From Planctomycetes bacterium MalM25 (GTDB lineage: Bacteria; Planctomycetota; Planctomycetia; Pirellulales; Lacipirellulaceae): a stretch of DNA of 64,000 bases. The position numbers and the translations under genes are program-made. Positions 9,539 through 19,467 of this stretch are shown piece after piece. The notes below the pieces were generated by a model that saw only the letters and a list, made by a program, of their open reading frames with translations, was not told the origin of the DNA and did no database searches. The stretch is taken from the NCBI GenBank assembly GCA_007745835.1, contig CP036424.1, positions 953,001 through 1,017,000 of the forward strand, written 5' to 3'. Every line of letters starts with the position of its first letter. The stretch's first letter is position 1.

Positions 9539-10105
9539 CTACATCGGCGCCTTCGGCAGCCGCCGCAGGTGGGCCGGCTTCTCGGAGGCCGGGGCGTCCT
9601 GGCCGGTCTCCTCCTCCCAGACCTCGCGTTCTTCGGGGCTCGCGTAGTAGCGGAGCCACGCCTCGGGGTCGTCGCCGATGTTGGCGCAGTCCCAGTGCAG
9701 GTACGAACCCTGCCGGTCCATCTTCTTCTCGTACGACGGCAGGATGTCGCGGGCGATCAGCGTGTAGAGCTGACGGTCGGAGAGGTGGTCCGTGAAATCG
9801 AGGACGATGTGCCGCGAGTAGAGCAGGTCGATCGTCTGGTCGAGCAGACGCTTGACCTCCGGTGCGGCGAGCGCCTCCGGGTCGGGCAGCGTGAGCGCGG
9901 GTTCGAACCACTGGCCGATCGGGAGCATTGGCGCCCGTTCCCAGGCGAGCATCGACTCCAGAAAGTCGTTCTCGGTGGGCGTGGACATGCGTCCGACGTC
10001 GACGACGTCGATCGACTCGTCCAGCAGGGGGTCGAGCTGGTCACGCAACTCGGCGTTGCGGAGCAGGCAGTCGACCGGATCGGGTTGGGATTTGGGAGCG
10101 AGCAT
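9539..10105 (-). CDS. Hypothetical protein, helix-rich and acidic
   Basis: 188 aa from ATG at 10105. The frame stays open to 10246, but the extra 47 residues are Pro/Arg-rich and less protein-like. The body has motifs such as LLYSRHIVLDFTDHLSDRQL, YLHWDCANIGDDPEAWL and YYASPEEREVWEEE. No family is recognised. It looks like a cytosolic conserved protein. Confidence 0.7.
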   Translation of the reverse strand: MLAPKSQPDPVDCLLRNAELRDQLDPLLDESIDVVDVGRMSTPTENDFLESMLAWERAPMLPIGQWFEPALTLPDPEALAAPEVKRLLDQTIDLLYSRHIVLDFTDHLSDRQLYTLIARDILPSYEKKMDRQGSYLHWDCANIGDDPEAWLRYYASPEEREVWEEETGQDAPASEKPAHLRRLPKAPM

Positions 10106-10473
10106 CGAGGGTCGTCGGGCCAAGCGGGGTCCGTCATCGAAAGGGCGTCGCGGACGATCCCGCACGCCTAAGTTCGACTTTATCAACGCCCCGCCCGGGC
10201 CGAAAGCGATTCGTTGGGCTCCCGGGGCAGGAGGCTCGTTCGCCATGATGCGTGACCGTTACGACACGCAGAGTCACCCGCCCAAAACTACGCAATCGGC
10301 ACAACCGACAAACCGCTATCGCCGCAGGCGCCCAAAACGTCTCAAGTCGCCGACCCGTTGTCTGTTTGTGGGGTAGGCCTCGCGCGGCGGATCGGGACCC
10401 GCGAAGAGAACGACGGAACCATGAGAACGACGGACGCTAACTAGACGCCAGGTGCAACGACTCCAGATCGGTC
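10106..10473. other. Intergenic stretch, no clear gene
   Basis: It lies between the start of the hypothetical gene (10105) and the end of the uracil-DNA glycosylase gene (10474). Apart from a possible N-terminal extension of the hypothetical protein (to 10246), I see no gene or RNA. It must hold the hypothetical gene's promoter. Confidence 0.5.
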
Positions 10474-11265
10474 CTATCGCGAGATCCCCAGCTCCGCCAT
10501 CAGCATCTGCAGGTCGGCCCAGGCGTCCTTCTTGGCGGACGGGTTTCGCAGCAGGTAGGCGGGGTGGTACGTGCAGACGACCTTCCGTCCCGCGTGGTTG
10601 TGGATCTGGCCCCGCAGGCGTCCGATCGGCGTGGTGGTCTCCAGGAAGTTCTGCGCCGCCACCCGCCCCAGGCAGCAGATGTACTCCGGATCGATCAGGT
10701 CGAGCTGCCGCGTGAGGAACCGCCGGCAGGCTCGCGACTCGTCGGGCGTCGGGTCGCGGTTCCCCGGGGGGCGGCACTTCAGCACGTTGAGGATGTAGAC
10801 CTCCTCACGGGAGAGCGTGCAGGCCTCGATCATCTTAGTGAGCAACTGTCCGGCCCGGCCCACGAAAGGCTCGCCCAGGCGGTCCTCGTCGGCGCCGGGC
10901 GCCTCGCCCATGAAGCAGAGCCGCGCGTGCAGGTCGCCCACGCCGAAGACGGTCTGCGTCCGCCGCTCGGCCAGCTCGGGACACGCCGTACAGCCGGCGA
11001 CCTCGGATTGCAGTATCTCGAGCGTCGGCGCCCCAGAAACCGACCCGATCGGCGTCGCGTGCTCCGGGCTGGGCGCCGACGCGGGAGGCGGCGCCTGGGC
11101 TGGCGGAGCCGGGGGAGCCGGCTGCTCGGGCGTCGGGGTGGCGGCGGGAGCGGCCGCCTCGACGACGCGCCCCGATTTCCGCGGCAACTGCTGCACGCCG
11201 GCCGCCGCGAGGCTCTCAAGCCGCTGGCGCACGGCGCGCGATGAGATGGGGCGGGGCTCGGACAT
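10474..11265 (-). CDS. Type-4 uracil-DNA glycosylase (4Fe-4S)
   Basis: 263 aa. After about 80 residues of Pro/Ala-rich linker, the UDG fold begins. Motif 1 is GEAPGADED (120-128), and a second motif is [10 protein letters not shown] near the C terminus. Cys92, Cys95, Cys164 and Cys180 match the four cluster ligands of family 4 UDGs (CxxC, then CRPPGNR, then CRRFL). It removes uracil from DNA in base-excision repair. The long disordered N-terminal extension is common in bacterial members with fused or tethered N termini. Confidence 0.92.
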   Translation of the reverse strand: MSEPRPISSRAVRQRLESLAAAGVQQLPRKSGRVVEAAAPAATPTPEQPAPPAPPAQAPPPASAPSPEHATPIGSVSGAPTLEILQSEVAGCTACPELAERRTQTVFGVGDLHARLCFMGEAPGADEDRLGEPFVGRAGQLLTKMIEACTLSREEVYILNVLKCRPPGNRDPTPDESRACRRFLTRQLDLIDPEYICCLGRVAAQNFLETTTPIGRLRGQIHNHAGRKVVCTYHPAYLLRNPSAKKDAWADLQMLMAELGISR

Positions 11266-11429
11266 GCTCCTAGCCTAACCCTTTCTGCCCGCGTTATTGA
11301 GTGGGTGGGCCGGCGTGCCCTTGGCGACCATCGTGGCTCGATTTCCACCGGGTCGGTTAGCCGCTCGGGAGGCCAGCAGCTAGAATGTCGGGTTCTCTGC
11401 AGCCTCCGTTTACGTCGCTAAGTGTTGTT

Positions 11430-12794
11430 ATGGGCGTTCCCCAAGTCGCCATCGTCGGACGCCCCAACGTCGGCAAGAGCAGCCTCATGAACTGGCTGGC
11501 CGGCCGGCGAGTGGCGATCGTCGACGACAAGCCGGGCATCACCCGCGACCGCGTCGTCTACCTGATGCAGCACGACGACCGCTTCTTCGAGCTGATCGAC
11601 ACGGGCGGCATGGGGCACATGGACGCCGACCAGCTGACCGAGGACATCGAGGAGCAGATCTCCCAGGCGATCGACTCGGCCGACCTGATCCTCTTCGTGG
11701 TCGACACCCGCAGCGGCCTGCTGACGATGGACACCGAGGTCGCCGGCCGCCTGCGGTACCTCGACACACCGATCATCTGCGTTGCCAACAAGACCGACGA
11801 CGAGACCTTCGACAACCAGGCGGACGAGTTCGGCAAGCTCGGCCACGGCGTGCCGATCAAGGTCAGCACGCTCCAGCACCGCAACAAGAACATCCTGCTG
11901 AACCGCATCGCCGCCACCTTGCCGCCCGAGACGGAGGACGAGGTCGATCCGGGCGACCCGGAGATGCGAGTCGCCATCGTCGGCCGCCGCAACGTCGGCA
12001 AGAGCACGTTCGTGAACACGCTCGCCGGCGCCGAGCGGATGATCGTCAGCGAGATCCCCGGCACGACCCGCGACAGCGTCGATGTCCGCTTCGAGATGGA
12101 CGACAAGGCGTTCGTCGCCATCGACACGCCCGGCATCCGCCGCTCGCGGGCGCAGGCGAAGTTCGACATCGACTTCTACGGCGCCCACCGCGCGCAGCGA
12201 TCCATCCGCCGTGCCGACGTGGCCCTGCTATTCCTCGATTGCACGCAGCGGATCGGCAAGGTCGACAAGCAGCTGGCGGACTACATCACCAGCGAGCACC
12301 GGCCCTGCGTGATCGTCGTGAACAAGTGGGACCAGCTCGCCGGCTCGATGCCGACCGAGAAGTGGGTCAGCTACCTCGGCGATCAGATGCCGGGATTGCG
12401 TTACGCACCGATCGCGTTCATCACGGGCCAGACCGGCAAGAACGTGAAGGCGCTATTGAACCACGCGCAGATGCTGTTCAAGCAATCGCGTGAGCGGGTC
12501 AGCACCGGCACGCTGAACCGTCTGGTGCGCGATGCGGTCAAACGGAACCCGCCGCCCGTCTACCAGAACCGCCGACCGAAGATCTACTACGCCACCCAAG
12601 TGGGCGTGCAGCCGCCGACGATCGTGCTGTTCTGCAACAACCCCTCGGCGATCCAGAAGCCGTACCAGCGGTACCTGATCGGCCGTTTCCGAGACGAGCT
12701 CCCTTTCGCGGAGACCCCGATCAAGGTCTATCTACGCAAGCGGGACAGCCACGACACCCGCGACGACGTCAGCGGCGGCAAGGACGACACCTAA
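11430..12794 (+). CDS. der: Ribosome-assembly GTPase Der (EngA)
   Basis: 454 aa from ATG 11430; the frame is open to 11385 but MGVPQVAIVGRPNVGKS is the standard start. Two tandem GTPase domains are present. The first has GRPNVGKSS, DTGG and NKTD; the second has GRRNVGKST, DTPG and NKWD. A C-terminal KH-like domain follows (YYATQVGVQPPTIVLFCNNP), as in Der. It acts in 50S ribosome maturation. It is divergent from the UDG gene across a 164-bp promoter region. Confidence 0.96.
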   Translation: MGVPQVAIVGRPNVGKSSLMNWLAGRRVAIVDDKPGITRDRVVYLMQHDDRFFELIDTGGMGHMDADQLTEDIEEQISQAIDSADLILFVVDTRSGLLTMDTEVAGRLRYLDTPIICVANKTDDETFDNQADEFGKLGHGVPIKVSTLQHRNKNILLNRIAATLPPETEDEVDPGDPEMRVAIVGRRNVGKSTFVNTLAGAERMIVSEIPGTTRDSVDVRFEMDDKAFVAIDTPGIRRSRAQAKFDIDFYGAHRAQRSIRRADVALLFLDCTQRIGKVDKQLADYITSEHRPCVIVVNKWDQLAGSMPTEKWVSYLGDQMPGLRYAPIAFITGQTGKNVKALLNHAQMLFKQSRERVSTGTLNRLVRDAVKRNPPPVYQNRRPKIYYATQVGVQPPTIVLFCNNPSAIQKPYQRYLIGRFRDELPFAETPIKVYLRKRDSHDTRDDVSGGKDDT

Positions 12795-12821
12795 AGGACG
12801 CCCCGAATCGGGAACGCGATC

Positions 12822-13016
12822 TCAGCGTTCGATCGACAGGCTCTCGGCGACCGCCATCTGCTCCAGCGGAGGCTGCTTTGCCGGCTCGACGTTGGACGAG
12901 TAGAGGATGGCCGACAGCCCGGCGATCCAGGCCATAACGAAGCCGACCGTCTCGCCGTAGTAGACGAGGCCGTTCCAGCTCAGCCAGCGGGGAGATCGGG
13001 CGCCTTTGGCGGCCAT
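12822..13016 (-). CDS. Small membrane protein, unknown
   Basis: 64 aa from ATG 13016. It has one hydrophobic segment (YYGETVGFVMAWIAGLSAIL) flanked by a basic N terminus and a short acidic C terminus, so a single-pass inner-membrane protein is likely. It is convergent with der. Function unknown. Confidence 0.6.
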   Translation of the reverse strand: MAAKGARSPRWLSWNGLVYYGETVGFVMAWIAGLSAILYSSNVEPAKQPPLEQMAVAESLSIER

Positions 13017-13203
13017 GGCAAACAATCGGGGAGGGGGTTCCGCTGCCCTGCGGGGCGGGATTCATCCATGCAGCTCACGGATTACATCACTAAACCGCAT
13101 ATCCCGCAAGGTCGATGCCCCCACCAATCGGGTGGGGCTGGCGTCCCGATTCGCCGATGGTATACTCCGTAGCTCGCTTCGGCCCCTGCCCAGCGAGCCT
13201 CGA

Positions 13204-13279
<76 letters not shown>

Positions 13280-13289
13280 GCTGTAAGTT

Positions 13290-13320
13290 GCTGCGAGATA
13301 AAGAGTTAGGCCGTCGCAGC
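13290..13320. repeat. Inverted repeat just inside attL
   Basis: Perfect 7-bp arms GCTGCGA (13290-13296) and TCGCAGC (13314-13320) with a 17-base spacer, 10 bp inside the island. Could be a recombinase- or accessory-protein-binding structure; function unproven. Confidence 0.55.
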
Positions 13321-13353
13321 GGCCAAACGTGATTGCACCCACTGCCCGCAAAT

Positions 13354-13369
13354 TTCTGGACGTCCAGAA
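13354..13369. promoter_or_regulatory. 16-bp perfect palindrome upstream of the recombinase
   Basis: TTCTGGACGTCCAGAA is a perfect palindrome 26 bp before the recombinase start. Its half-site CGTCCAGAA recurs twice as direct repeats at 54563 and 54573 near the right end, which suggests a protein-binding site shared by both ends (integrase arm, directionality factor or repressor). Confidence 0.6.
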
Positions 13370-13395
13370 GTCAGTGCCAGTTGGAGTGCATCACC

Positions 13396-14610
13396 ATGCA
13401 ACAGCGTAACTCTTCCGCCCCCTCCTCGGGGCGGTCCAAATTCCCTGCGTACTGCCTCCACGCACGCAGCGGCCGGGCCTACGTGACCATCGCCGGGCGT
13501 CAGGTTTCCCTCGGCGAGTACGGCTCACCGGAGAGCCGCGACGAGTACGACCGCGTCATCGCCGAGTGGCTGGCGTCGGGGCGTCCACGGGACGCTTCTA
13601 ATGGCCAGATCGGCCTTTCGGTCAACGAGCTGATCCTCGCCTTCCTTGGGCACGCGGACAAGCGATATCGCAAGCGTTCCGGCGAGCGTTGCGGCGAGCG
13701 GACCAGTGAGTACGAATACTTACGAGTGTCCTTGCGGGAGCTCAAGCGGCTTTACGGCCTGACCGCTGCGGACGAATTCAAGCCTAGCCACCTGGAGGCG
13801 GTCCGTGACTCGATGATTAGATCTGGTTTGGCCCGAACCGGAGTCAACGGCCGCATTTCTAGAATCGTGCGGATGTTCAAGTGGGGCGTCGGCAAAGGGC
13901 AGATCGACCCGATGACCCACCACGCCCTCTCACAGGTGTTGCCACTACAGCCATTTGAAACAGATGCCCAGGAAACTGATCCAGTAAAGCCAGTGCTCGA
14001 CGAGCACGTCGATCCAATCGCCCCCCACGTCTCACGACAGATTTGGGCGATGGTGAAGGTGCAACGACTGACTGGTATGCGACCCGGCGAGGTTTGCCGC
14101 ATGCGAACCGGGGCGATCGATCGCACTCAGAAGGTGTGGATCTATTCGCTCGACGATCACAAGACAGCTCACCGTGGCCATAGCCGCGTCGTCCCGATCG
14201 GTCCGAAGGCACAGGCGATCTTGAAGCCCTGGCTTCGTGACGATCCGAACGAGTTCCTTTTCTCCCCGGCCGAGGCCGAAAAGGAACGGCGTAAGGCTCA
14301 GCGGGCAGCGAGGAAGACGAAGGTCCAGCCAAGCCAGAGGAAAGCCCGCACGAGTCCCGGTAAGAGACGCCCGCGAGACCACTACCGTGTCGATGCCTAC
14401 TGCAAAGCAATCAAGCGTGCTTGCGCAAAGGCAGGTGTCCCACAGTGGTCCCCCAATCAATTACGGCATGCAGCCGCAACGGAGATCCAGAAGCTGCACG
14501 GGATCGAAGCAGCTTCGATCATTCTCGGGCATAGGAGTCTCACAGTCACGCAAATCTACGCCGAGCGAAATGAAGCCCGTGCAATCGATGTGGCCAGTCA
14601 GTACGGCTGA
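13396..14610 (+). CDS. Tyrosine recombinase (island integrase)
   Basis: 404 aa from ATG 13396; the frame is open to 13333 but that would run through the palindromic site. It has an N-terminal Arm/SAM-like DNA-binding part and a C-terminal catalytic domain. Visible catalytic residues are Arg in TGMRPGEVCR, Arg in PNQLRHAAAT, His in LGHRS and Tyr in VTQIYAER. The usual His of HxLRH is Asn (NQLR), a tolerated variation. It starts about 120 bp from the tRNA attachment site, which is the classical arrangement, and is followed by a terminator. Confidence 0.94.
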   Translation: MQQRNSSAPSSGRSKFPAYCLHARSGRAYVTIAGRQVSLGEYGSPESRDEYDRVIAEWLASGRPRDASNGQIGLSVNELILAFLGHADKRYRKRSGERCGERTSEYEYLRVSLRELKRLYGLTAADEFKPSHLEAVRDSMIRSGLARTGVNGRISRIVRMFKWGVGKGQIDPMTHHALSQVLPLQPFETDAQETDPVKPVLDEHVDPIAPHVSRQIWAMVKVQRLTGMRPGEVCRMRTGAIDRTQKVWIYSLDDHKTAHRGHSRVVPIGPKAQAILKPWLRDDPNEFLFSPAEAEKERRKAQRAARKTKVQPSQRKARTSPGKRRPRDHYRVDAYCKAIKRACAKAGVPQWSPNQLRHAAATEIQKLHGIEAASIILGHRSLTVTQIYAERNEARAIDVASQYG

Positions 14611-14634
14611 AGCCTCGAGGCCAACCCATCTGGT

Positions 14635-14658
14635 CGGACCCCGTCCGTCAATTTTTTT
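14635..14658 (+). terminator. Rho-independent terminator of the recombinase gene
   Basis: CGGAC-CCC-GTCCG hairpin followed by TCAATTTTTTT, 24 bp after the recombinase stop. The stem is short (5 bp) but the T-tract is strong. Confidence 0.65.
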
Positions 14659-14806
14659 CGCACCCATTTTCCGAAGCGTTTGTGAATGTCGGCTCTCCTT
14701 GGCATGCCGCCAGGATGTGGAGCCGACGACTTTCGAGCTGCGGACTATGTATGGGTATCGATCGGGAGCCTGCCTGCTAGAGCCGAGACGGACGGCGAAT
14801 CGACCT

Positions 14807-14865
14807 GGCGAGATTTTGGTCGAGCCGGAAAGGCGGGAGCGTTAGACGGCCTTCTCGGCGACCGT
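14807..14865 (-). repeat. Dispersed hairpin repeat, copy A
   Basis: Shares a 39-bp core with copies C (one mismatch), B and D. GCCGGAAAGGC and GCCTTCTCGGC can pair across a 14-base loop that holds the stop codon of the minus-strand MBL gene. The copy covers that gene's last seven codons plus about 35 bp downstream. Confidence 0.85.
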
Positions 14866-16293
14866 AGCGGAGGTGAGTGCTCCGGTTGCCAAGGCCGCCA
14901 CCCGCTGCGGCTCGAAGGTGTGGATCGGCACAATCGTCTTGGGATTGACCGTCCGCACGAACCGACGGACGTCCTCCTCCAGCAAGTGCCCGGTGGAGTG
15001 GACGACTTCCAGCCGACCGTCCGCCGCGTCGAGGGCGGCCTGCACCGGCTTCCAGCTCGCTTCTTCGAGGTAGCCGGTCCAACGTCCGTAGAGGCACAGT
15101 GTCCCAGCGGGCAACTCGCCTCCGAAGTCCATGCCGAGCATCGACTCCCGGAAGACACAGACGTAACGGTCCGGATCCTTCGTGATCTCGGGGAAAGAGA
15201 TGGCGTCTTCGGCGTAGGCGTTGATCAGCTTGGCGAACCGCTTCAACCGACCGCCTTTGGTGACGGACTTCGGCAGGAAGACCCGGACGTCGTGCTCGAT
15301 CGCGGGGCGTGGCAGATCGGTCTCGCTGTGAACCAGCTGCATGACGAACGCGGTGTAGAGATCGACGCAGAAGGTCCGGCCCGACGTGATCGCCGCTCGG
15401 TAGAAGGCGAGCAGCCGGTCGGTGTGCTGCGGCGAGAGGCAGGCGAGTACGAGACTGTCCGACTCGGCGACCAGTCGGTCAATGTCGGCCGCCACCTGGA
15501 GTTCGGGCCGTGGGTCACTAGTCGGCAGTCCGAAGTGCGTTCCTTCGACAAGCAGCGTGTCGATCCGCTTCTTGCGGAGGTCAAAGATAAGCCGGTTCAT
15601 ATCGAGATGATGCAAACCATGCATCCGCAGATCACCCGTATAGAACAACGACTCGCCATCCGCTTCGAGAAGCAGACCAACCGCTCCGTGGATCGAGTGG
15701 TCGACGCCGTACGCCGTGACGGTGATCCCACCGATCACGACCGGTGTGCAAGGATCGAGGGGTCGGAATCGGTCACGAGGCAGTTCGGGCTGTTGGGCGA
15801 AGAGCTTGCCGGCAAGCATCATCTTGCTGGTGCCCCGGGTGGCGTAGATCGGGATGTCTGGATGGGAGAAGTCAACGAGGCCCGTGTGATCCAGGTGGGC
15901 ATGCGAGAGCAGGATCGCGTCCGGACGATCTTCCAGTGAGTCGCTCACGGGGTCGCTCACGGCATCGGAGTCGGGGTCGAATAGCCCCGCCACCTCGGGC
16001 AAGAGCCCCTCGTCATCAAGGGCATTGACCGTCATCTGGCGATACCGAAAGGTGTCGGCCGCCTGTCGATCCTTGTCGAACAGGGGCAGGCCCAGATCGA
16101 GAACGAGGCGGGTCTCGCCGTGGGTGACCTCGATGCAGTTTCCGCCGACCTCGTCGGCTCCGCGGTGGATCGTGTGCTTCAAACGGCTCTCCGGCAGTGG
16201 GAGAAGCCGGGCTCGCAGAGTGCGAATGTCCGGCCCCACCACTAGTACCCGTGGGTGCTGCACACGTGGGTCACTGGCCGAGTGAATCAGCAC
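14842..16293 (-). CDS. MBL-fold (RNase J/CPSF-like) metallo-hydrolase
   Basis: 483 aa if started at GTG 16293; the fold proper begins near HRGADEVGGNCIEV, so a later start is possible. The HAHLDH metal motif (LLSHAHLDHTG) is intact, with HSIHGAVG, YTGDLRMHG and a late HSTGHLLEEDV providing further ligands. This is the metallo-beta-lactamase plus beta-CASP layout of RNase J and related nucleases. It is the first cargo gene after the recombinase, in convergent orientation. An RNA- or DNA-processing role is likely; the substrate is unknown. Confidence 0.85.
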   Translation of the reverse strand: MLIHSASDPRVQHPRVLVVGPDIRTLRARLLPLPESRLKHTIHRGADEVGGNCIEVTHGETRLVLDLGLPLFDKDRQAADTFRYRQMTVNALDDEGLLPEVAGLFDPDSDAVSDPVSDSLEDRPDAILLSHAHLDHTGLVDFSHPDIPIYATRGTSKMMLAGKLFAQQPELPRDRFRPLDPCTPVVIGGITVTAYGVDHSIHGAVGLLLEADGESLFYTGDLRMHGLHHLDMNRLIFDLRKKRIDTLLVEGTHFGLPTSDPRPELQVAADIDRLVAESDSLVLACLSPQHTDRLLAFYRAAITSGRTFCVDLYTAFVMQLVHSETDLPRPAIEHDVRVFLPKSVTKGGRLKRFAKLINAYAEDAISFPEITKDPDRYVCVFRESMLGMDFGGELPAGTLCLYGRWTGYLEEASWKPVQAALDAADGRLEVVHSTGHLLEEDVRRFVRTVNPKTIVPIHTFEPQRVAALATGALTSATVAEKAV

Positions 16294-16480
16294 CTGACAA
16301 GCTGCGAGCGGCCCCAGTCCGCTTGGACGAATCCGCGTTGGTGGAGACGACCTCGGCGGATTCGGCGTTGCCGTTCAGCTCCGAAGATGAGGAAACCTCA
16401 GCGGGTTTGCCGGCCGCATTTCGCCGCTCAGAAGGGTCACTCCCTTACACACGGGTACCCCGGAATTCGGCGTCGAGCTA

Positions 16481-16879
16481 TCAAGTCTGAACAGGCTCGT
16501 GAAAGTAGTAGCACAGCCCATCAGGGGCGACCACGAAGAAGACTTGTAGCTTCTTGCCATCGCGTTCATCGAATCGCAAGTCGTCAATACTCATTCCACG
16601 CGATTTAAGCTCTTCCTTCATGGCATTAATGTTTGTGACCAAGACGGCCGCGCCATCTTGGGAAGCATCACCACCGTTGACTGCGAATCCTATTCTCGTG
16701 CCGTCTCGTTCAAGAACAACTGTTGGACAAGGTTTGCTGTGTCGCTCTACCTCGACCATACCGAAGTGCTTTGAGTACCACTTTGAAGCGGCATCAAGGT
16801 CAACGACGGGAAGAGCAAGAACATCTTGCTGGAAGGGAAAGGCTGCCTTGAACTTCTGGCTTTCCGACATGGAGACCAT
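16481..16879 (-). CDS. VOC-family (glyoxalase/bleomycin-resistance-like) protein
   Basis: 132 aa from ATG 16879; GTG 16888 and ATG 16870 are also possible. VOC signatures are LPVVDLDAASKWYSKHFGM at the start, VVLERDGTRIGFAV in the middle and FFVVAPDGLCYYFHEP at the end, the last giving a metal-ligand-like Glu. It is visibly more AT-rich than its neighbours, consistent with separate acquisition. The substrate is unknown. Confidence 0.85.
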   Translation of the reverse strand: MVSMSESQKFKAAFPFQQDVLALPVVDLDAASKWYSKHFGMVEVERHSKPCPTVVLERDGTRIGFAVNGGDASQDGAAVLVTNINAMKEELKSRGMSIDDLRFDERDGKKLQVFFVVAPDGLCYYFHEPVQT

Positions 16880-17264
16880 TACTCGCACTGCCTGCGGATG
16901 TGAATCAGCTGCCGCTGGCTTGTTCTACCAGATGCTCAACTCCAGCGGCAGCCGGCAAGAAAGCACTGGGGCTTGAGCGAATGCACGGCAAGCTGCACTG
17001 AAGCGTGAAGTCGAGACAGGCTTCACCCAGCCGAAAGTTGCAACGGTGGCGTCCACCTGGGCAGTTCGGCTTTCCGACGAATCGCCATCGGCTGAGCCAA
17101 CCACTTCGGCCTTGTAACAAGGTCAACATCAGGCCCTGGACAGCTGCACCAAACTGAGAAGGCGGTAGCAGTAGCGGTGGGGCCACGCTCGCATCGACAT
17201 TGACGCCTCGCGGCAATCTAGCGAGAATGAGTGGTAAGAAGGTGTTTTCTCCGTAAGGGTAATT
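16880..17264. other. Gap between VOC gene and metal cluster 1
   Basis: No gene was seen. TTGACG at 17200-17205 and GAGAAT at 17223-17228 with a 17-bp spacer could be the promoter of the efflux operon, at low confidence. Confidence 0.4.
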
Positions 17265-17666
17265 GTGTTCCGACGGGCCGTCTCACTGCTGATTTGCTTC
17301 GCCGCACTGGCTTGTCCCGTGTCGGGAGGCCGCTGCTGTGAAGACGTAGATTCGCCATCAGAGTCCAACGTCAGCCAGAGCCATTGTCCGTGCGGCCACG
17401 ATTCTTCGTCTGAGCAGGAAGACAGCACTCCTCCAGACTGCCCGCGCTCGTGCACCGATTGCTTCTGTGCCGGGGCGTTGCCACCAGGGTTAGACACGGT
17501 TGAGCTGGGATTGCTCGCCGAGTCGTTCGACGCAGGCTTGGTGGCCTATATCGACGAAGAACTATGCTCGCTTCGTCTGAACCAAGACATGTGGCTTAAG
17601 ATCGGCCACGCGAAGCCGCCTTCCGGGCGAGCTTACTGCACTTCTCTCTGTGCGCTGTTGCTGTAG
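17265..17666 (+). CDS. Small Cys/His-rich secreted protein at head of efflux operon
   Basis: 133 aa from GTG 17265. A signal peptide (VSLLICFAALACPVSG) precedes a Cys-rich segment (GGRCCED, SHCPCGHD, SCTDCFC), so it is likely a periplasmic metal-binding protein. It lies 94 bp before the RND adaptor gene in the same direction. No named family is recognised. A similar signal-plus-Cys protein (36658-37179) neighbours the Cu cluster. Confidence 0.65.
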   Translation: MFRRAVSLLICFAALACPVSGGRCCEDVDSPSESNVSQSHCPCGHDSSSEQEDSTPPDCPRSCTDCFCAGALPPGLDTVELGLLAESFDAGLVAYIDEELCSLRLNQDMWLKIGHAKPPSGRAYCTSLCALLL

Positions 17667-17760
17667 GGGATTGGCCCGACGGCTTTAGTCCGTCGCTCTC
17701 CGCCAGTTCAGAGCGGGATCGGCCCGTTCGCAGTTCCTACGTCGCAGCAATGGCATTGTC

Positions 17761-19449
17761 ATGTCCACAGTATCGGGCTCGTCGGGCCCTCCGTCCGCTT
17801 CATCGGGCTCTATCGACCCTCAACCATCGACGGCTAGAAGCGAATCAGCCGCTAGTGGGGCAAACCCCACTTCACGCCAACGTGGGGCGATCGTCCGTTT
17901 CGCGACGATTGTCTTAAGCTGGATGCCTTCGGCTGTCGTGCTGTGCGGCCTCGTAGGCTTGGCGTGGCTTGGGCACCACAACGATTGGAAGCTGCCCCGC
18001 TTTGGCGCAGCCTCGTCGTCAGAGATAGCAAGCGGGCCCGAGTGGTGTGACGCTCACGGTGTCCCCGAGGCGGAGTGCATCAACTGTGTTCCAGGCCTGA
18101 TCGAGGACCGACCAAAGCTCGCTTTCTGCAATTTGCATGGCGTCCACGGCTGCGTCTTCGAGAATCCCTCCCTAGCCGAAACGAAATCGCCCACAGAAGC
18201 CCTGCCGAGCGACATCGAACGAGCGGCACGAGCCATCGCGATCCGGCCACGCCGCGAGAATTTGGCGTTGAGCCAGCTTCCAGGCTCGCGGGTTCAGTTC
18301 GCGACCACCGAGGCGATGCAGCGTGCCGGAGTCGATGTTGAGCCAGTCGAGCGACGCGACGTGATGGAGAGCATCCGGACCGCGGCCGAGGTTCGCTACG
18401 ACGCGACCAAGACGGCACAAGTCTCGCCGCCCGTCGATGGCATCGTGCGGAGCGTCATGGTCAACGTTGGAGATTGGGTTGCCGCCGGTGACGTGCTGGC
18501 GTTGCTTGACTCGGAGAAGGTAGGGCGGCTGAAGTCGGACTTGCTCGGCTCACTGTCAGAAGAACGGCTCCACCGTCAAACCGTTCTCCGCCTCAGGCCG
18601 CTCGCGGAAAGCCAAGCAATCGCCGGTAAACGTCTACTCGAAGCCGAAGCGACGTTGCAGCAGGCAGCGGTAGCGGTCGATCAGTCGGTCCGTGCCTTGC
18701 GCAACCTGGGACTTTCTATCGACGCCGAACGCCTCCGCACCTTGGAGGCTCGTGAGGCCGCGGACTTGGTGCGAACATTAGGACTGGAAGCCGGTGCCGA
18801 CTCGCTCGGCGTCGCAGATGAAGAGCTAAGCGAGAACTTCATAGCCGTTACCGCCCCGCTTGAAGGGCGAGTCGTCGAGCGGAGCACGGTCGTTGGGGAA
18901 GTGGTAGACCGCGGCAGTCAAGTCTTTCGCGTCTCCGATATCCGGACGGTCTGGTTGGACCTGCGAGTCGCGGCGGAAGAGGCGAGGCTCGCTCACCTGG
19001 GCCAGGTCGTCCGTTACCAGCCCGATGGCTCCGACGAGGAGCATGAGGGAACCATCACTTGGATTAGTTCCGACGTGGACGCCAAGACAAGGACGGTGCG
19101 TGTCCGAGCGGAGCTTGCGAACCCCAACGGCGAACTCCGCAACGAGTCCTTCGGGGCGGGCGACATCGTGCTCCGGGAAGAGCAAGGGGCGATCGCCATC
19201 CCGAGCGACGCCGTGCAATGGGACGGAGAGAACACGCTCGTGTTCGTCCGCGACAAGCGGTTCTTTGAGAAAGAACGCCCGAAGTTCTTCGTGGCGAGAT
19301 CCGTGAGGACTGGCGTGAGTGAAGACGGGTTCACCGAGATTCTCGCCGGGGTTCTGCCGGGGGAGATCGTCGCGACAAGCGGCAGCGACGTGCTGAGAGC
19401 CCAGCTACTCAAGAGCAATCTTGGGGCCGGCTGCACCTGCGGCCACTGA
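17761..19449 (+). CDS. RND efflux periplasmic adaptor (CzcB/CusB type)
   Basis: 562 aa. One N-terminal membrane anchor (near residues 50-75), then a Cys module at about 97-140 (CDAHGVPEAECINC, then CNLHGVHGC), then a barrel-hairpin-lipoyl core (VDGIVRSVMVNVGDWVAAGD, an alpha-hairpin, VTAPLEGRVVERSTVVGEVV, and VRAELANPNGELR). It ends in GAGCTCGH, another thiol cluster. It links the inner-membrane pump to the outer-membrane channel. The Cys module reappears in the lipoprotein at 22710, implying a shared metal-handling function. Confidence 0.9.
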   Translation: MSTVSGSSGPPSASSGSIDPQPSTARSESAASGANPTSRQRGAIVRFATIVLSWMPSAVVLCGLVGLAWLGHHNDWKLPRFGAASSSEIASGPEWCDAHGVPEAECINCVPGLIEDRPKLAFCNLHGVHGCVFENPSLAETKSPTEALPSDIERAARAIAIRPRRENLALSQLPGSRVQFATTEAMQRAGVDVEPVERRDVMESIRTAAEVRYDATKTAQVSPPVDGIVRSVMVNVGDWVAAGDVLALLDSEKVGRLKSDLLGSLSEERLHRQTVLRLRPLAESQAIAGKRLLEAEATLQQAAVAVDQSVRALRNLGLSIDAERLRTLEAREAADLVRTLGLEAGADSLGVADEELSENFIAVTAPLEGRVVERSTVVGEVVDRGSQVFRVSDIRTVWLDLRVAAEEARLAHLGQVVRYQPDGSDEEHEGTITWISSDVDAKTRTVRVRAELANPNGELRNESFGAGDIVLREEQGAIAIPSDAVQWDGENTLVFVRDKRFFEKERPKFFVARSVRTGVSEDGFTEILAGVLPGEIVATSGSDVLRAQLLKSNLGAGCTCGH

Positions 19450-19467
19450 CCCAAGGAACGGACTCCG